A DNA stretch of 37,539 nucleotides from Acidobacteriota bacterium (lineage in GTDB: Bacteria; Acidobacteriota; Terriglobia; Bryobacterales; Bryobacteraceae). The notes beneath the pieces are model-generated. The model had not been told where the DNA came from and made no database searches. It worked only from the letters and a program-made list of their open reading frames with translations. The translations under genes were made by a program, and so were the position numbers. Location: contig JANXMS010000086.1 in NCBI GenBank assembly GCA_025354525.1, positions 1 through 37,539 on the forward strand. The letters are read 5' to 3'. Shown here piece after piece: positions 1-7,665 of the stretch; position 1 is the stretch's first letter, and each line of letters begins with the position of its first letter.

Positions 1-2
1 GT

Positions 3-86
3 TTCGACTGGAAGTCTTGGACCGACCAGAAAGCGTCGTTGACCAAAGTCCGCGTCGGTCAGCAGAAACAGAAGAAAGCGAAGTAG
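3..86 (+). CDS. C-terminal tail of an unidentified protein (cut by window start)
   Basis: The frame starting at base 3 is open from the window edge to a TAG at 84-86 and gives a basic tail ending QQKQKKAK. A strong terminator hairpin follows 15 nt later, which supports this as a real gene end. Lysine/glutamine-rich tails are common on nucleic-acid-binding or ribosomal proteins, but too little is visible to name a family. The other two plus frames either stop at once or run on through the terminator. Confidence 0.5.
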   Translation, partial: FDWKSWTDQKASLTKVRVGQQKQKKAK

Positions 87-100
87 TTCGCTTCGTCTCC

Positions 101-126
101 AAAGGCCCCGTTTTTACGGGGCCTTT
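101..126. terminator. Bidirectional intrinsic terminator
   Basis: A perfect 10-bp stem (AAAGGCCCCG at 101-110 pairing with CGGGGCCTTT at 117-126) encloses a 6-nt loop. The stem ends in an A-tract on one side and a T-tract on the other, so it can stop transcription from both strands. It lies between the plus-strand tail ending at 86 and the minus-strand HEAT gene ending at 132, as expected for a shared terminator between convergent genes. Confidence 0.85.
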
Positions 127-131
127 TGTAT

Positions 132-1421
132 TTACGGTGTCTGGGTTCGCAGGCTTCGTAGATTTTTCAACGCTTCGTTCGCAACTTCGGTATCGGAGTC
201 CTTCGCCAAACCCTCCAGCGCCGACTCCAACGCACGGCTCCCGCTACGTCCGAAAATCTGCGCTAAAGCAAGCTTTTCGATCTTTGTCGACTGGGCCACC
301 ACCGGCTCCAGCGCCGCGCGAACGGCTTCGATTCGCACAAGTTCAATCAAATATCCTTCCGCCATCCCCTTCCAAGCCTTCTGGTTCAGCGTATTCACCA
401 AATAACGCAACGGATCAAACTCCCCCAATCCCAACGCCCCAAGCTTCACCGCGCCGAAAGCCTGCGCCAACCGCGCCCGCATCTTCACCTCTTTTTCGAA
501 CCTTTCCCGCAACGCCGACCCGTCCTCTGCCCGCCCCAGCCGCGCTAACCCTTCCGCCGCCGCCGCCCGCAAATATTCGTCCGTCGCATCCAGTTGCGCC
601 ATAAAAAGCGGGCGAGACCCCTCATCAGGAATCAACGCCACCGCATTCAATGCCGCCCGCTTGACCCGCTCATTCCTCGCCCGATCGTAAGCCTCCCGCA
701 ACGGTGCCACGGACTCCGGATTCATCAGCAAACCCACGGTGTCCAGCGCCGCCACTTGAACTTTGTCATCCAAGTCCCGCAGCAGATAGTGAATCTTCGG
801 TGCTACACTGCGATCCCGGATCTTCTCGAACGCAATCAAAACCTCATAGATCAGCTTGCCGTCCTTCGCCGCCAACGCCTGCACCAAGTCCTCCACAGCA
901 GCCTTCCCGCGCAACACACCCACTGCCCGTGCCGCGTTCGCCCGCGCCATCATTGATCCTTTCCCGTTTGCCCCGTTCCCATTCGTCATCTTCCCCAACG
1001 CCGCCACAACCTCCGGCCGAACCTCCACATGGCCCGGGATCACCTGATCGTTCGTATCCGTCCAACGGCTCAACACCCGCGTCCCCGCCCGCTTCATCGT
1101 CCCACTCAACCCGCGCTCCCAGTACCCAGGAAGATAAAAGTTGACCACGCCATCCGTAGCTCGAATCTGCACCTCTTCATCGCTATCCCACAGCGCCTGC
1201 GTCAGCGGCTCCAACGACGCCGGCCCCCCAATGGCCACCATCGAACGGACCACCTCTCGTCGTACCTCCGCATCCGGGTCCTGCGCATAGGGCAGCAGCT
1301 TCGGAATACCCGCGGCACCTTCCTTGGCCATCGCCTTGGCATACTTCTGCCGTTCCTTCCCCGACGAATCCTGAGCCTGAAGCAACACCGAAAACACAAC
1401 TAAAAGCGACGCAATCCGCAT
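132..1421 (-). CDS. Exported HEAT-repeat protein
   Basis: 429 residues. It begins with a Sec signal peptide (MRIASLLVVFSVLLQAQ), so it is probably periplasmic. The rest is a chain of roughly 30-residue helical repeats of HEAT/PBS-lyase type: DAEVRREVVRSMVAIGGPAS near residue 50, then DEEVQIRATDGVV, DDKVQVAALDTVGLL, NERVKRAALNAVALI and DEYLRAAAAEGLARLG, and a last one near the C terminus (DTEVANEALKNLRSL). Such solenoids act as protein-binding scaffolds; no catalytic residues are visible and no specific role can be given. It is the last gene of the minus-strand run after mqnD. Its first ~17 codons are duplicated upstream in the chimeric mini-gene at 1453-1644. Confidence 0.85.
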   Translation of the reverse strand: MRIASLLVVFSVLLQAQDSSGKERQKYAKAMAKEGAAGIPKLLPYAQDPDAEVRREVVRSMVAIGGPASLEPLTQALWDSDEEVQIRATDGVVNFYLPGYWERGLSGTMKRAGTRVLSRWTDTNDQVIPGHVEVRPEVVAALGKMTNGNGANGKGSMMARANAARAVGVLRGKAAVEDLVQALAAKDGKLIYEVLIAFEKIRDRSVAPKIHYLLRDLDDKVQVAALDTVGLLMNPESVAPLREAYDRARNERVKRAALNAVALIPDEGSRPLFMAQLDATDEYLRAAAAEGLARLGRAEDGSALRERFEKEVKMRARLAQAFGAVKLGALGLGEFDPLRYLVNTLNQKAWKGMAEGYLIELVRIEAVRAALEPVVAQSTKIEKLALAQIFGRSGSRALESALEGLAKDSDTEVANEALKNLRSLRTQTP

Positions 1422-1822
1422 GCTTCTAGGACGACCGCTACGCCCCGAAAGTCTATCGGATAAATTCCAGCTTCACGCGGTTCGGAATCAGCCCGATGTC
1501 ATGACCCATATCAAGCAACTGCTGCGCGGCGCGTGGAATCAGGTCCCCGGCATCCACCGTGTAATGGCTCACATACATCCCGACAAAGGAAGTCTCGGCC
1601 AGAAGCACCATCGAACAAAGAAGGAGAAGCGACGCAATCCGCATGCCTCTAGAACGTCCCTACCCCCCGAAAGTCTATCGGATAAATTCGAGCTTCACTC
1701 GGTTCGGAATCAGCCCGATGTCATGACCCATATCAAGCAACTGCTGCGCGGCGCGCGGAATCAGCTCCCCGGCATCCACCGTGTAATGGTTCACATACAT
1801 TCCCACGAACTTAGTGGCCAGA
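1378..1822. repeat. 222-bp tandem duplication spanning the mqnD 3' end and HEAT-gene 5' end
   Basis: Two adjacent copies at about 1378-1600 and 1601-1822, offset 222-223 bp. Identical stretches include GAAAGTCTATCGGATAAATT (from 1447 and from 1669) and GCGACGCAATCCGCATGC around both start codons. Over the 138 nt encoding the mqnD C terminus I count about 10 differences, mostly synonymous. The original arrangement was evidently mqnD directly followed by the HEAT gene; duplication of the junction created an extra start and stop in between. Copy edges are approximate because similarity fades in the signal-peptide codons. Confidence 0.9.
1453..1644 (-). CDS. Chimeric mini-gene: HEAT-protein signal peptide fused to MqnD C terminus
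   Basis: 63 residues. The first 17 (MRIASLLLLCSMVLLAE) match the signal peptide of the HEAT protein. The remaining 46 match the last 46 residues of MqnD, with three substitutions (K to S, N to S, E to D). It is the product of the 222-bp tandem duplication. The frame is intact from ATG (1644) to stop (1453), with a purine-rich stretch (AGAGG) just before the ATG. Without the MqnD core it cannot be an enzyme; if made, it would be an exported short peptide. It may simply be a neutral by-product, but the open frame and mainly synonymous drift leave translation possible. Confidence 0.5.
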   Translation of the reverse strand: MRIASLLLLCSMVLLAETSFVGMYVSHYTVDAGDLIPRAAQQLLDMGHDIGLIPNRVKLEFIR

Positions 1823-2511
1823 TCCGCCTCCATGTCCCGGGCAAACTGCATCGCGTAGGTGAGCGCTTCTTCATGGTTGTCGAGAGCATATTGAATACTC
1901 TCCCGCATCAACCGGCAGCACTCATTCCGAATCTCTGGCTCCAAATCCCTACGCAGAATATTGCATCCGAGCGGCAACGGCATACCCTGCGTCTTCTTCC
2001 ACCACTTCCCTAAATCGATGATTTGATGAAAGCCGCCCCGAGCATACGTCAATTGCGCTTCGTGGATCACCAGCCCGGCATCCGCCGCCCCATCTTTCAC
2101 CACATCCAAAATCTTATCGAAAGGCACTTCCACCGGAATAAAATCCGGCTGAAAAATGCTCAGCGTCAAAAATGCCGTGGTCATCCGCCCCGGAATCGCG
2201 ATCCGCTTGCCTTTCAAATCCTCAGGCGTCATCGGGCGACTCGAAACAATCACCGGGCCGTAACCGTCCCCGACGCTCGATCCAGACGCCATCACAAAGT
2301 ACTTATCGGCAACATACGGATAGGCGTGGTACGAGATCGCCGTCAACTCGTATTCACCCACCATCGCCTTCTTGTTCAGCGTTTGGATGTCGTCAAGCAC
2401 GTGCCTAAAGTTCACGAGCTTGGAACGAATCTTCTTCGTCGCCAAACCGTAAAACATATACGCATCGTCGGAATCAGGGCTGTGCGCGCAAACTACGTCC
2501 ATAACCGCCAT
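1675..2511 (-). CDS. mqnD: 1,4-dihydroxy-6-naphthoate synthase (menaquinone, futalosine pathway)
   Basis: 278 residues, normal length for MqnD, which converts cyclic dehypoxanthine futalosine to 1,4-dihydroxy-6-naphthoate in the alternative menaquinone route. Family hallmarks are visible: HSPDSDDAYMFYGL at residues 10-23, the EYELTAISYHAYPYV segment, GDGYGPVIVSS, and the periplasmic-binding-protein-like fold pattern (DAGLVIHEAQLTY, then DLGKWW). No signal peptide, so cytoplasmic. No other mqn gene is in the window, which fits the scattered mqn genes common outside operons. Its final 46 codons are duplicated just downstream. A perfect TATAAT lies 12 nt before the ATG. Confidence 0.9.
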   Translation of the reverse strand: MAVMDVVCAHSPDSDDAYMFYGLATKKIRSKLVNFRHVLDDIQTLNKKAMVGEYELTAISYHAYPYVADKYFVMASGSSVGDGYGPVIVSSRPMTPEDLKGKRIAIPGRMTTAFLTLSIFQPDFIPVEVPFDKILDVVKDGAADAGLVIHEAQLTYARGGFHQIIDLGKWWKKTQGMPLPLGCNILRRDLEPEIRNECCRLMRESIQYALDNHEEALTYAMQFARDMEADLATKFVGMYVNHYTVDAGELIPRAAQQLLDMGHDIGLIPNRVKLEFIR

Positions 2512-2522
2512 AGTGAACTTTC

Positions 2523-2528
2523 ATTATA
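2523..2528 (-). promoter_or_regulatory. Possible -10 box before mqnD
   Basis: TATAAT on the minus strand, 11 nt upstream of the mqnD ATG. The best -35 match is TTGGGG, 16 nt further upstream (three of six consensus positions). The implied leader would be only a few nucleotides, so this is either a near-leaderless promoter or chance. Confidence 0.25.
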
Positions 2529-2567
2529 GCAAACAGCCCCATTACCCCAAGCCAAGAAAGGTAGATA

Positions 2568-2930
2568 CTATGCGCTCTCGACCGCCAATTCCAACAAGGC
2601 CGGATGAATATACTGTAACGCCTCATCAAGCTCAGCAAGTCCACGATCCACATGCGCCAAATCCCGATTTCGCCCCATCATTTCCAACACAAACGCCGCA
2701 TGGTAGGCGGCATCGGCCCCAAAATTCGATACCGAACCCTTTAAACTGTGCGCCGCTCGCTGCAGCGCGTCCGCGTCTCGCACCGCCACGGCGTCCCGAA
2801 TCTCTAACAGCAAAGCCGGATACTCATCCAAAAACAATCGCGCTACTTCGCGCAACAACTCTTCGTCGCCGCCGAGTCGCTCAAGCGCCACAGCACTGTT
2901 CAATCGGGCAATTTGTGAGGTGAACTGCAC
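2568..2930 (-). CDS. Stand-alone histidine phosphotransfer (HPt) protein
   Basis: About 120 residues starting at GTG 2930, chosen because GAGGAG sits 6 nt upstream. The longer frame back to 3074 adds only a non-conserved hydrophobic stretch. The phosphorylatable histidine lies in AAHSLKGSVSNFGA (His61), the classic HPt motif, inside a predicted four-helix bundle. HPt proteins relay phosphate between receiver domains and hybrid kinases in the cytoplasm. No hybrid kinase or receiver is adjacent; the only two-component pair in the window is 30 kb away and is not of the phosphorelay type, so its partners lie elsewhere. It is 56 nt upstream of mqnD on the same strand. Confidence 0.8.
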   Translation of the reverse strand: MQFTSQIARLNSAVALERLGGDEELLREVARLFLDEYPALLLEIRDAVAVRDADALQRAAHSLKGSVSNFGADAAYHAAFVLEMMGRNRDLAHVDRGLAELDEALQYIHPALLELAVESA

Positions 2931-3153
2931 AAGACACTCCTCAAGTAACGCTTTGGCGGCAAAAACGACATGGCCTTGGCATAACACTAGCAGATTCAGT
3001 ACTACTACCAAACCCTCCAGACCCTTACTTGTCTCTTCGGCCGACTGCCTACATTCTTGAACAAATCGAGACAAAACACAAGCCCCTCCCCTCGACCCAA
3101 CAACTCAGGCGGCTGATCAGGGTGGCACAGCGAGTACTGGCTGTACGGCCCAG

Positions 3154-4242
3154 CTACTGAGGCACTTCCTCTGTCGGGTCCACCAACCGATCCACCACCA
3201 TCGAGTAAATCACCATCTTCCCGTGCCGGTCCGTTTGAAAGAAGATTCGTTGCGAGTTCGGCGCAAACGTCGGGTTCGCCAACCGAGGGTCCGAGCACTT
3301 GTGCTCGCATAGGGTCAACTCTCGTCGCACCGCCCGCAAGAGCAAGAGCAATGTAGGCTGCGCCTTGCTCCCACTCGCCCCCAAAAACACCGTCGCGTCG
3401 CCGTTAGGGGCAAACCTAACAAACTGGCTCGTCTTGCCCAGAACTACATCGGAGTTCCCATCTGGCGCATACTCGTGCATCTCATTCAACCTGCCTGGCC
3501 CCTCACCCGGTTGTAAAAGATACAATATCGTCCGGCCATCGGGCGACCATTGCGCCTCCAACACTTGCCCGCTCGACGTCTTCAACTGCCGATTCTCTTT
3601 GCCGTCAAAACTGGCGAGCCACAAGCCGCCATCGCGGACATAGAACAAGCCCGCCCGCTTCGGTCGAACCGCCACTTCCGTCAACACCCCTTCAAACTCC
3701 GCCACCGTCTGCAACCCCAGCTTCCCGGTCGGCGTAAACCGAAGCCGCGTCAACGCGCCCTCTTTCTCCGCAAACACCGCATTCAGCCCGTCTTGGGAAA
3801 CACTCAGCTTCCGCCCACTCTCCCGCATCTCCGCTATCACACGCTCCCGCAGCGTGCCCATATTGATCTGCAACAATCGAGCCCCATCAATGGCGTACAG
3901 CCACCGGTCCCCACCGGCCAGCGTCATTGTCTCCGGCTCCAAAGCAGATAGCTCGGTCAATTGTCGCGTCTTGCCAGATTTGACTTCAATCCGGTAAGCC
4001 TGCATCCCTTGACCACGGTCAGAGCCACAAATTAAAAACTCGGCCCGTCGCGAGACCGCCCGCCCCGTATTCGAAGGCAGAATACTCACAAACTCCGGAC
4101 TCGTCAACCGCACCACTTCGAACTCGGTCGTCGGATCGAGAAACCGTTGCCGATCACCCGCCGCTTCCTGTCCCTTACCGCTCGCGGCGAGAACAGGCCG
4201 CGCGCCCATCAAAACGAGAAGCGCGCGGCGAGAAACCATCAC
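3154..4242 (-). CDS. Exported TolB/oligogalacturonate-lyase-like beta-propeller protein
   Basis: 362 residues. The N terminus (MMVSRRALLVLMGARPVLAAS) looks like a twin-arginine or Sec signal. The body is a beta-propeller of WD40/TolB type: repeated blades carry SQDGLNAVFAEKE, WSPDGRTILYLL, FAPNGDATVFLG and FAPNSQRIFFQTD. The overall plan (DPTTEFEVVRLTSPEF start, propeller, closing blade) resembles oligogalacturonate-lyase-like propellers, but I cannot see its metal-binding histidines well enough to claim lyase activity. It follows the DUF3500 gene by 16 nt, so the two are probably co-transcribed. A binding or sensing role in the periplasm is equally possible. Confidence 0.75.
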   Translation of the reverse strand: MMVSRRALLVLMGARPVLAASGKGQEAAGDRQRFLDPTTEFEVVRLTSPEFVSILPSNTGRAVSRRAEFLICGSDRGQGMQAYRIEVKSGKTRQLTELSALEPETMTLAGGDRWLYAIDGARLLQINMGTLRERVIAEMRESGRKLSVSQDGLNAVFAEKEGALTRLRFTPTGKLGLQTVAEFEGVLTEVAVRPKRAGLFYVRDGGLWLASFDGKENRQLKTSSGQVLEAQWSPDGRTILYLLQPGEGPGRLNEMHEYAPDGNSDVVLGKTSQFVRFAPNGDATVFLGASGSKAQPTLLLLLRAVRRELTLCEHKCSDPRLANPTFAPNSQRIFFQTDRHGKMVIYSMVVDRLVDPTEEVPQ

Positions 4243-4258
4243 TCTATTCTAACTTGCC

Positions 4259-5287
4259 TTATTCCTTCGCATGGTTGGCTTTGACATGGTCGCCCAGCAA
4301 ATCCACCCCAAAGTCCCCTGCATAGTCGCGCCAAACCGAGTGGACGTGGTTGTTGTTGTTCTGCGTGTTGTCATATTCCACTAAGAACGTCGGCCCCTGC
4401 ACACGGTAATAATGGCCTTCGCCCTTCCCCGCCGTGCCCGCCCAGGCGAAGTACAAGTTCGTGCCCGCCGCCTTCACCTGCGCCGCCCGCGTTGCCGCCG
4501 CTTGCTCCGGAACATTGGATGCGTATTCATCTAGCAGCGCCGCCAACATCTCCCGCTGTTTGCCCGTCATCTTCGCCGCCGACAATCCATTCGGCTGCCC
4601 CTTCAACGCCGCCACCCGGTCAGCCATCGTGAAGATGTCTTTGTAAGCCACCTCGGCCACCACCGCCGTCTTCACCTGCTCCGCCGTCAACGCCATCCGC
4701 AGATCGCGCCCCAAATCCTCTTCGCGGCCCAATACCCGCAATCCCTTCCGCGGCCCTTCTTTAATCTCCGCCGGATTCGTCCCGAAGAACATCGGACTCG
4801 ACGCCACACGGTTCTTCGCAATCGTCCAGTTCAAAGCCAGATGATGGCCTTCCACCCGATACCCCCAAGTCCCACCCTCGGAAGGCGTGCCAAAGATCGA
4901 GAAGAAATACTGCTCCGGATCCCGCCGACCCACCGTGTCTTTCTCCTGTTGCCGCAGAATGTCTTCCAGGCTCATGATGCTCATCGCCTTCGTGTATCCC
5001 TGTTGCGATACACCCGCGTTCAACAAAGCTTGCGCTAGGTGACGCTGCTCGTGCGACATCTGCTTCAAGGGCAACCCCTTCCGCACCTTCGGAATAAAGT
5101 GCCAGTTCTTGCGTTCATCGTCTTCAAACGAAAATACCGCCTTCGCTTTTTGCTCGGCAGATAACGAAGCCAGAAAAGCATTGGCGGTGTCCGACATCAC
5201 GCGCGGCGTCTGTGTTCTATAGCTGGCGGCCACCAGCAGCAACGCCCCTGTCGAGGCGGCCATCAATCGCAGTTGGTTCGAATTCAT
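4259..5287 (-). CDS. DUF3500 family exported protein
   Basis: 342 residues from the ATG at 5287 (MNSNQLRLMAASTGALLLV, a clear signal peptide). The open frame extends upstream to 5464, but that part is antisense to nothing conserved and runs into the M23 gene, so it is rejected. DUF3500 features include FLASLSAEQKAKAVFSFEDD, WHFIPKVRKGLPLKQM, GTPSEGGTWGYRVEGHHLALN and the C-terminal VEYDNTQNNNNHVHSVWRD. The histidine/asparagine-rich end and the GHHLALN segment suggest a metal site, but the biochemical function of the family is not established. It sits 34 nt after the M23 peptidase gene and 16 nt before the beta-propeller gene. Confidence 0.85.
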   Translation of the reverse strand: MNSNQLRLMAASTGALLLVAASYRTQTPRVMSDTANAFLASLSAEQKAKAVFSFEDDERKNWHFIPKVRKGLPLKQMSHEQRHLAQALLNAGVSQQGYTKAMSIMSLEDILRQQEKDTVGRRDPEQYFFSIFGTPSEGGTWGYRVEGHHLALNWTIAKNRVASSPMFFGTNPAEIKEGPRKGLRVLGREEDLGRDLRMALTAEQVKTAVVAEVAYKDIFTMADRVAALKGQPNGLSAAKMTGKQREMLAALLDEYASNVPEQAAATRAAQVKAAGTNLYFAWAGTAGKGEGHYYRVQGPTFLVEYDNTQNNNNHVHSVWRDYAGDFGVDLLGDHVKANHAKE

Positions 5288-5321
5288 CTCAAGGGCCCTT
5301 CTACTACCCTCGACGATTCTA

Positions 5322-6209
5322 TTAGAAAGGAAGGTCCTTTTGCACGGTCGCCACCACGAGTGACTTGGCAAGGTACTTGTAAGGGTTAATCGGTGCGCCA
5401 CCCTGACGAACCTCATAGTGCAAATGCGGAGCCGTTGCCCGCCCTGTGCTGCCACTCCGACCAATCACCTGACCGCGACGCACCTCCTGCCCCGGGATCA
5501 CTTCAAACGAAGACATATGCGCGTAATACGTCTCTAAACTGCCACCATGGCTGATCACAATCAACTTGCCATAGCCGCCGCTCCACCCTGCGGATCGGAC
5601 AATCCCGTCCGCCGCCACTTTGATCGGCGTCCCCGTCGTACACGAAATATCCACACCCGGGTGAAATGCCGAACCTCCGGAAAACGGGTCGGTTCGAGAT
5701 CCAAACGAACTCAACAAGCGACCGTTCGTCGGCCAAATGCTCGGCACAACATTCTGCTGCCAAAGCTGATTGATCCGACGCGTCCCCGGATTGAAAACTC
5801 GGGTCGTCCGCAACAGGTCGTACTGCTCAATCGACTCCTGAAAGGTCGGCATCAGCTTCCCTTCCGCGGCAATCGATTGCGGCCCGTCCATCCGCTCTTT
5901 GATCCCGTAAACCATCGAAACTTCGGACGCGAGCATTTGCAACGTCGCCAACTGCTCTTTCGTCTGCTCCGTAGACCGTTGCAAATCCTGATACCGCCGC
6001 TGCAACGAAGAAACTTCATCCCGAAGATTGTTATAGTTCGTCACCTTCCACGCCATCCGGGCGTAGGAAGATACGAAACCCACCACCGTAAACGATCCGA
6101 TCAAAGCCAGCGTCAAAACCGTATACAACACCGTATGCGACAGATGCACGCGGCGAAGACGACCGTGGACGGAATGGGCGATAACGACAACGAAATGAGG
6201 TTGCTTCAT
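5322..6209 (-). CDS. Membrane-anchored M23 (LytM) peptidoglycan endopeptidase
   Basis: 295 residues. A short cytoplasmic basic segment is followed by one membrane span (about residues 28-50), a coiled coil (about 55-98) and a C-terminal LytM domain (about 158-280). Zinc ligands are visible: HPGVD (His183, Asp187) and HLHYE (His262, His264), with YYAHMSS supplying the other active-site histidine. This is the layout of envelope M23 enzymes that cut peptide crosslinks during growth or division. Because the ligands are complete it is probably active, unlike degenerate EnvC/NlpD activators. It starts a minus-strand run with the DUF3500 protein 34 nt downstream. Confidence 0.9.
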   Translation of the reverse strand: MKQPHFVVVIAHSVHGRLRRVHLSHTVLYTVLTLALIGSFTVVGFVSSYARMAWKVTNYNNLRDEVSSLQRRYQDLQRSTEQTKEQLATLQMLASEVSMVYGIKERMDGPQSIAAEGKLMPTFQESIEQYDLLRTTRVFNPGTRRINQLWQQNVVPSIWPTNGRLLSSFGSRTDPFSGGSAFHPGVDISCTTGTPIKVAADGIVRSAGWSGGYGKLIVISHGGSLETYYAHMSSFEVIPGQEVRRGQVIGRSGSTGRATAPHLHYEVRQGGAPINPYKYLAKSLVVATVQKDLPF

Positions 6210-6318
6210 GCTCGATTAAATTCTGGACGCATGAGACACGATCGAGTCCAAACGACCCAAGGGATGTGTCGCATTTTTCACCCTATCACCCAACGACTAC
6301 CCCAGTCAACCCTAAAAG

Positions 6319-7641
6319 CTATAGACGAATCGGCCAACCCGGTGCCGTCGGCGGCAGATAATCGTACGTGTTCTCCATCCATTCGCCCAGTCTTCGTTGC
6401 AACGCTTGTCGAATATCGGCATGTGCCGCACTCGTCGCCAAGTTCTGAAACTCGTCCGGATCCGTCGCCAAATCGTAAAGCTCCACCATCGGCCGGGTCG
6501 GCTGCAACAACCTGCCGTGATTCGCTGAAAGTTTCCCCCTCCGCGACAGCTCCAAATAGCTCTTCCACGTCGGGCTCCCCTCCAAATCCAACGCCGGGCG
6601 GTATGGAAAATGCGGTGCGGCGTTAAAGATCAGCTTGTGCCGCTCCGTCCGTACGCTCCGAATCGGGTCAAAATTGTCATGCCAATTCCGCTCGCTGAAG
6701 ACAGCCTCTCGCTGCCGATAGGGCGACCCGTCCAGAAGCCCTCGAAAGCTCACGCCCTGCATCTTTGGCGGAACCGCAACGTTCGCCAAGTCGAGCCAAG
6801 TCGCCGGCAAGTCGACATGAGAAATCAACTCCTCCCGCACCACGCCACCTTTCTGGCCTGGTCGCGCCACGATCAGCGGCACATTAATCCCAGGGTCGTA
6901 GCAGGTCCCCTTCGCCCCAGGAAACGGCATCCCGTTGTCCCCGCTGAAAAACACGATCGTATTCTCCGCCAAACCTCGCGTCGTCAGCAAGTCCAGGAGT
7001 TGCCCACATTCGCCGTCCATCCGGGCAATGAAATCAGCGTACATACCCAGGTCCTCCCGCACCTCTGTTGTGTCCGGCAGGAACTTCGGCACCCGCACCT
7101 TCGCCCGGTCGTGCGGTGGATCAAACGCCTTACCCACGTAAGGCCGATGCGGGTCCGTAAATCCAACATGCAGAAAGAATGGCCGATTCGTCGGTCGCTG
7201 GTCAAAAGACTCCGCGAACGCCGCTGTCTTCTCCGCCCGATAAAAATCAAACCGACGATTAAACTCGTTCCCCTGATGAACCTTCCGAAACCCGCCCGTA
7301 TAGTAACCACGCGCCTTCAACAGCTCCAAAAAGCTCTGTTCCCAAGCCGGCATGGGAGTGTGCAGACGCGAAGTGCCCGTCGTATGCGCCGTGCAACCTG
7401 TGAAGATCGCCGACCGATTCGGACTGCACTGGGGCGAGGTCACAAAACAGTTGGCGAACCGTGTCCCCCTCTGCGCCAGCCGATCCAAGTTCGGCGTTCG
7501 GATCCCCAGGTTACCAGCGCACCCCAAGTCCGCCGCCGTGTGATCATCCGAAAGCAGAAAAACGATATTCGGGGGTGCCGGAGTTGTCTGCGCGAGTGCC
7601 GCGGTCGTTCCAAGAAAGCCGCGTCGAGTTGGCCCATTCAT
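6319..7641 (-). CDS. Tat-exported sulfatase (formylglycine type)
   Basis: 440 residues from the ATG at 7641. The open frame continues upstream only as the antisense of the SDR gene, with glycine/valine/aspartate-rich nonsense, so it is excluded. The start carries a twin-arginine motif (TRRGFLG). Alkaline-phosphatase-fold sulfatase features follow: NIVFLLSDDH with metal-binding aspartates (residues 32-33), the maturation motif CSPNR with Cys72 as the formylglycine precursor, HVGFTDPHRPY, and FFSGDNG supplying further metal ligands. It resembles iduronate-sulfatase-like enzymes acting on sulfated glycans in the periplasm. It is divergent from the SDR gene with only 24 nt between start codons. 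Confidence 0.9.
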   Translation of the reverse strand: MNGPTRRGFLGTTAALAQTTPAPPNIVFLLSDDHTAADLGCAGNLGIRTPNLDRLAQRGTRFANCFVTSPQCSPNRSAIFTGCTAHTTGTSRLHTPMPAWEQSFLELLKARGYYTGGFRKVHQGNEFNRRFDFYRAEKTAAFAESFDQRPTNRPFFLHVGFTDPHRPYVGKAFDPPHDRAKVRVPKFLPDTTEVREDLGMYADFIARMDGECGQLLDLLTTRGLAENTIVFFSGDNGMPFPGAKGTCYDPGINVPLIVARPGQKGGVVREELISHVDLPATWLDLANVAVPPKMQGVSFRGLLDGSPYRQREAVFSERNWHDNFDPIRSVRTERHKLIFNAAPHFPYRPALDLEGSPTWKSYLELSRRGKLSANHGRLLQPTRPMVELYDLATDPDEFQNLATSAAHADIRQALQRRLGEWMENTYDYLPPTAPGWPIRL

Positions 7642-7651
7642 CTGCGAACAG

Positions 7652-7662
7652 GATAGCCTATC
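7652..7662. promoter_or_regulatory. Palindrome between divergent sulfatase and SDR genes
   Basis: GATAGCCTATC is a perfect 11-bp palindrome lying in the middle of the 24-nt gap between the two divergent start codons (7641 and 7666). It could be a shared operator. The gap is too short for two full promoters with leaders, so transcription must begin inside the opposite gene or be leaderless. Confidence 0.35.
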
Positions 7663-7665
7663 TAC

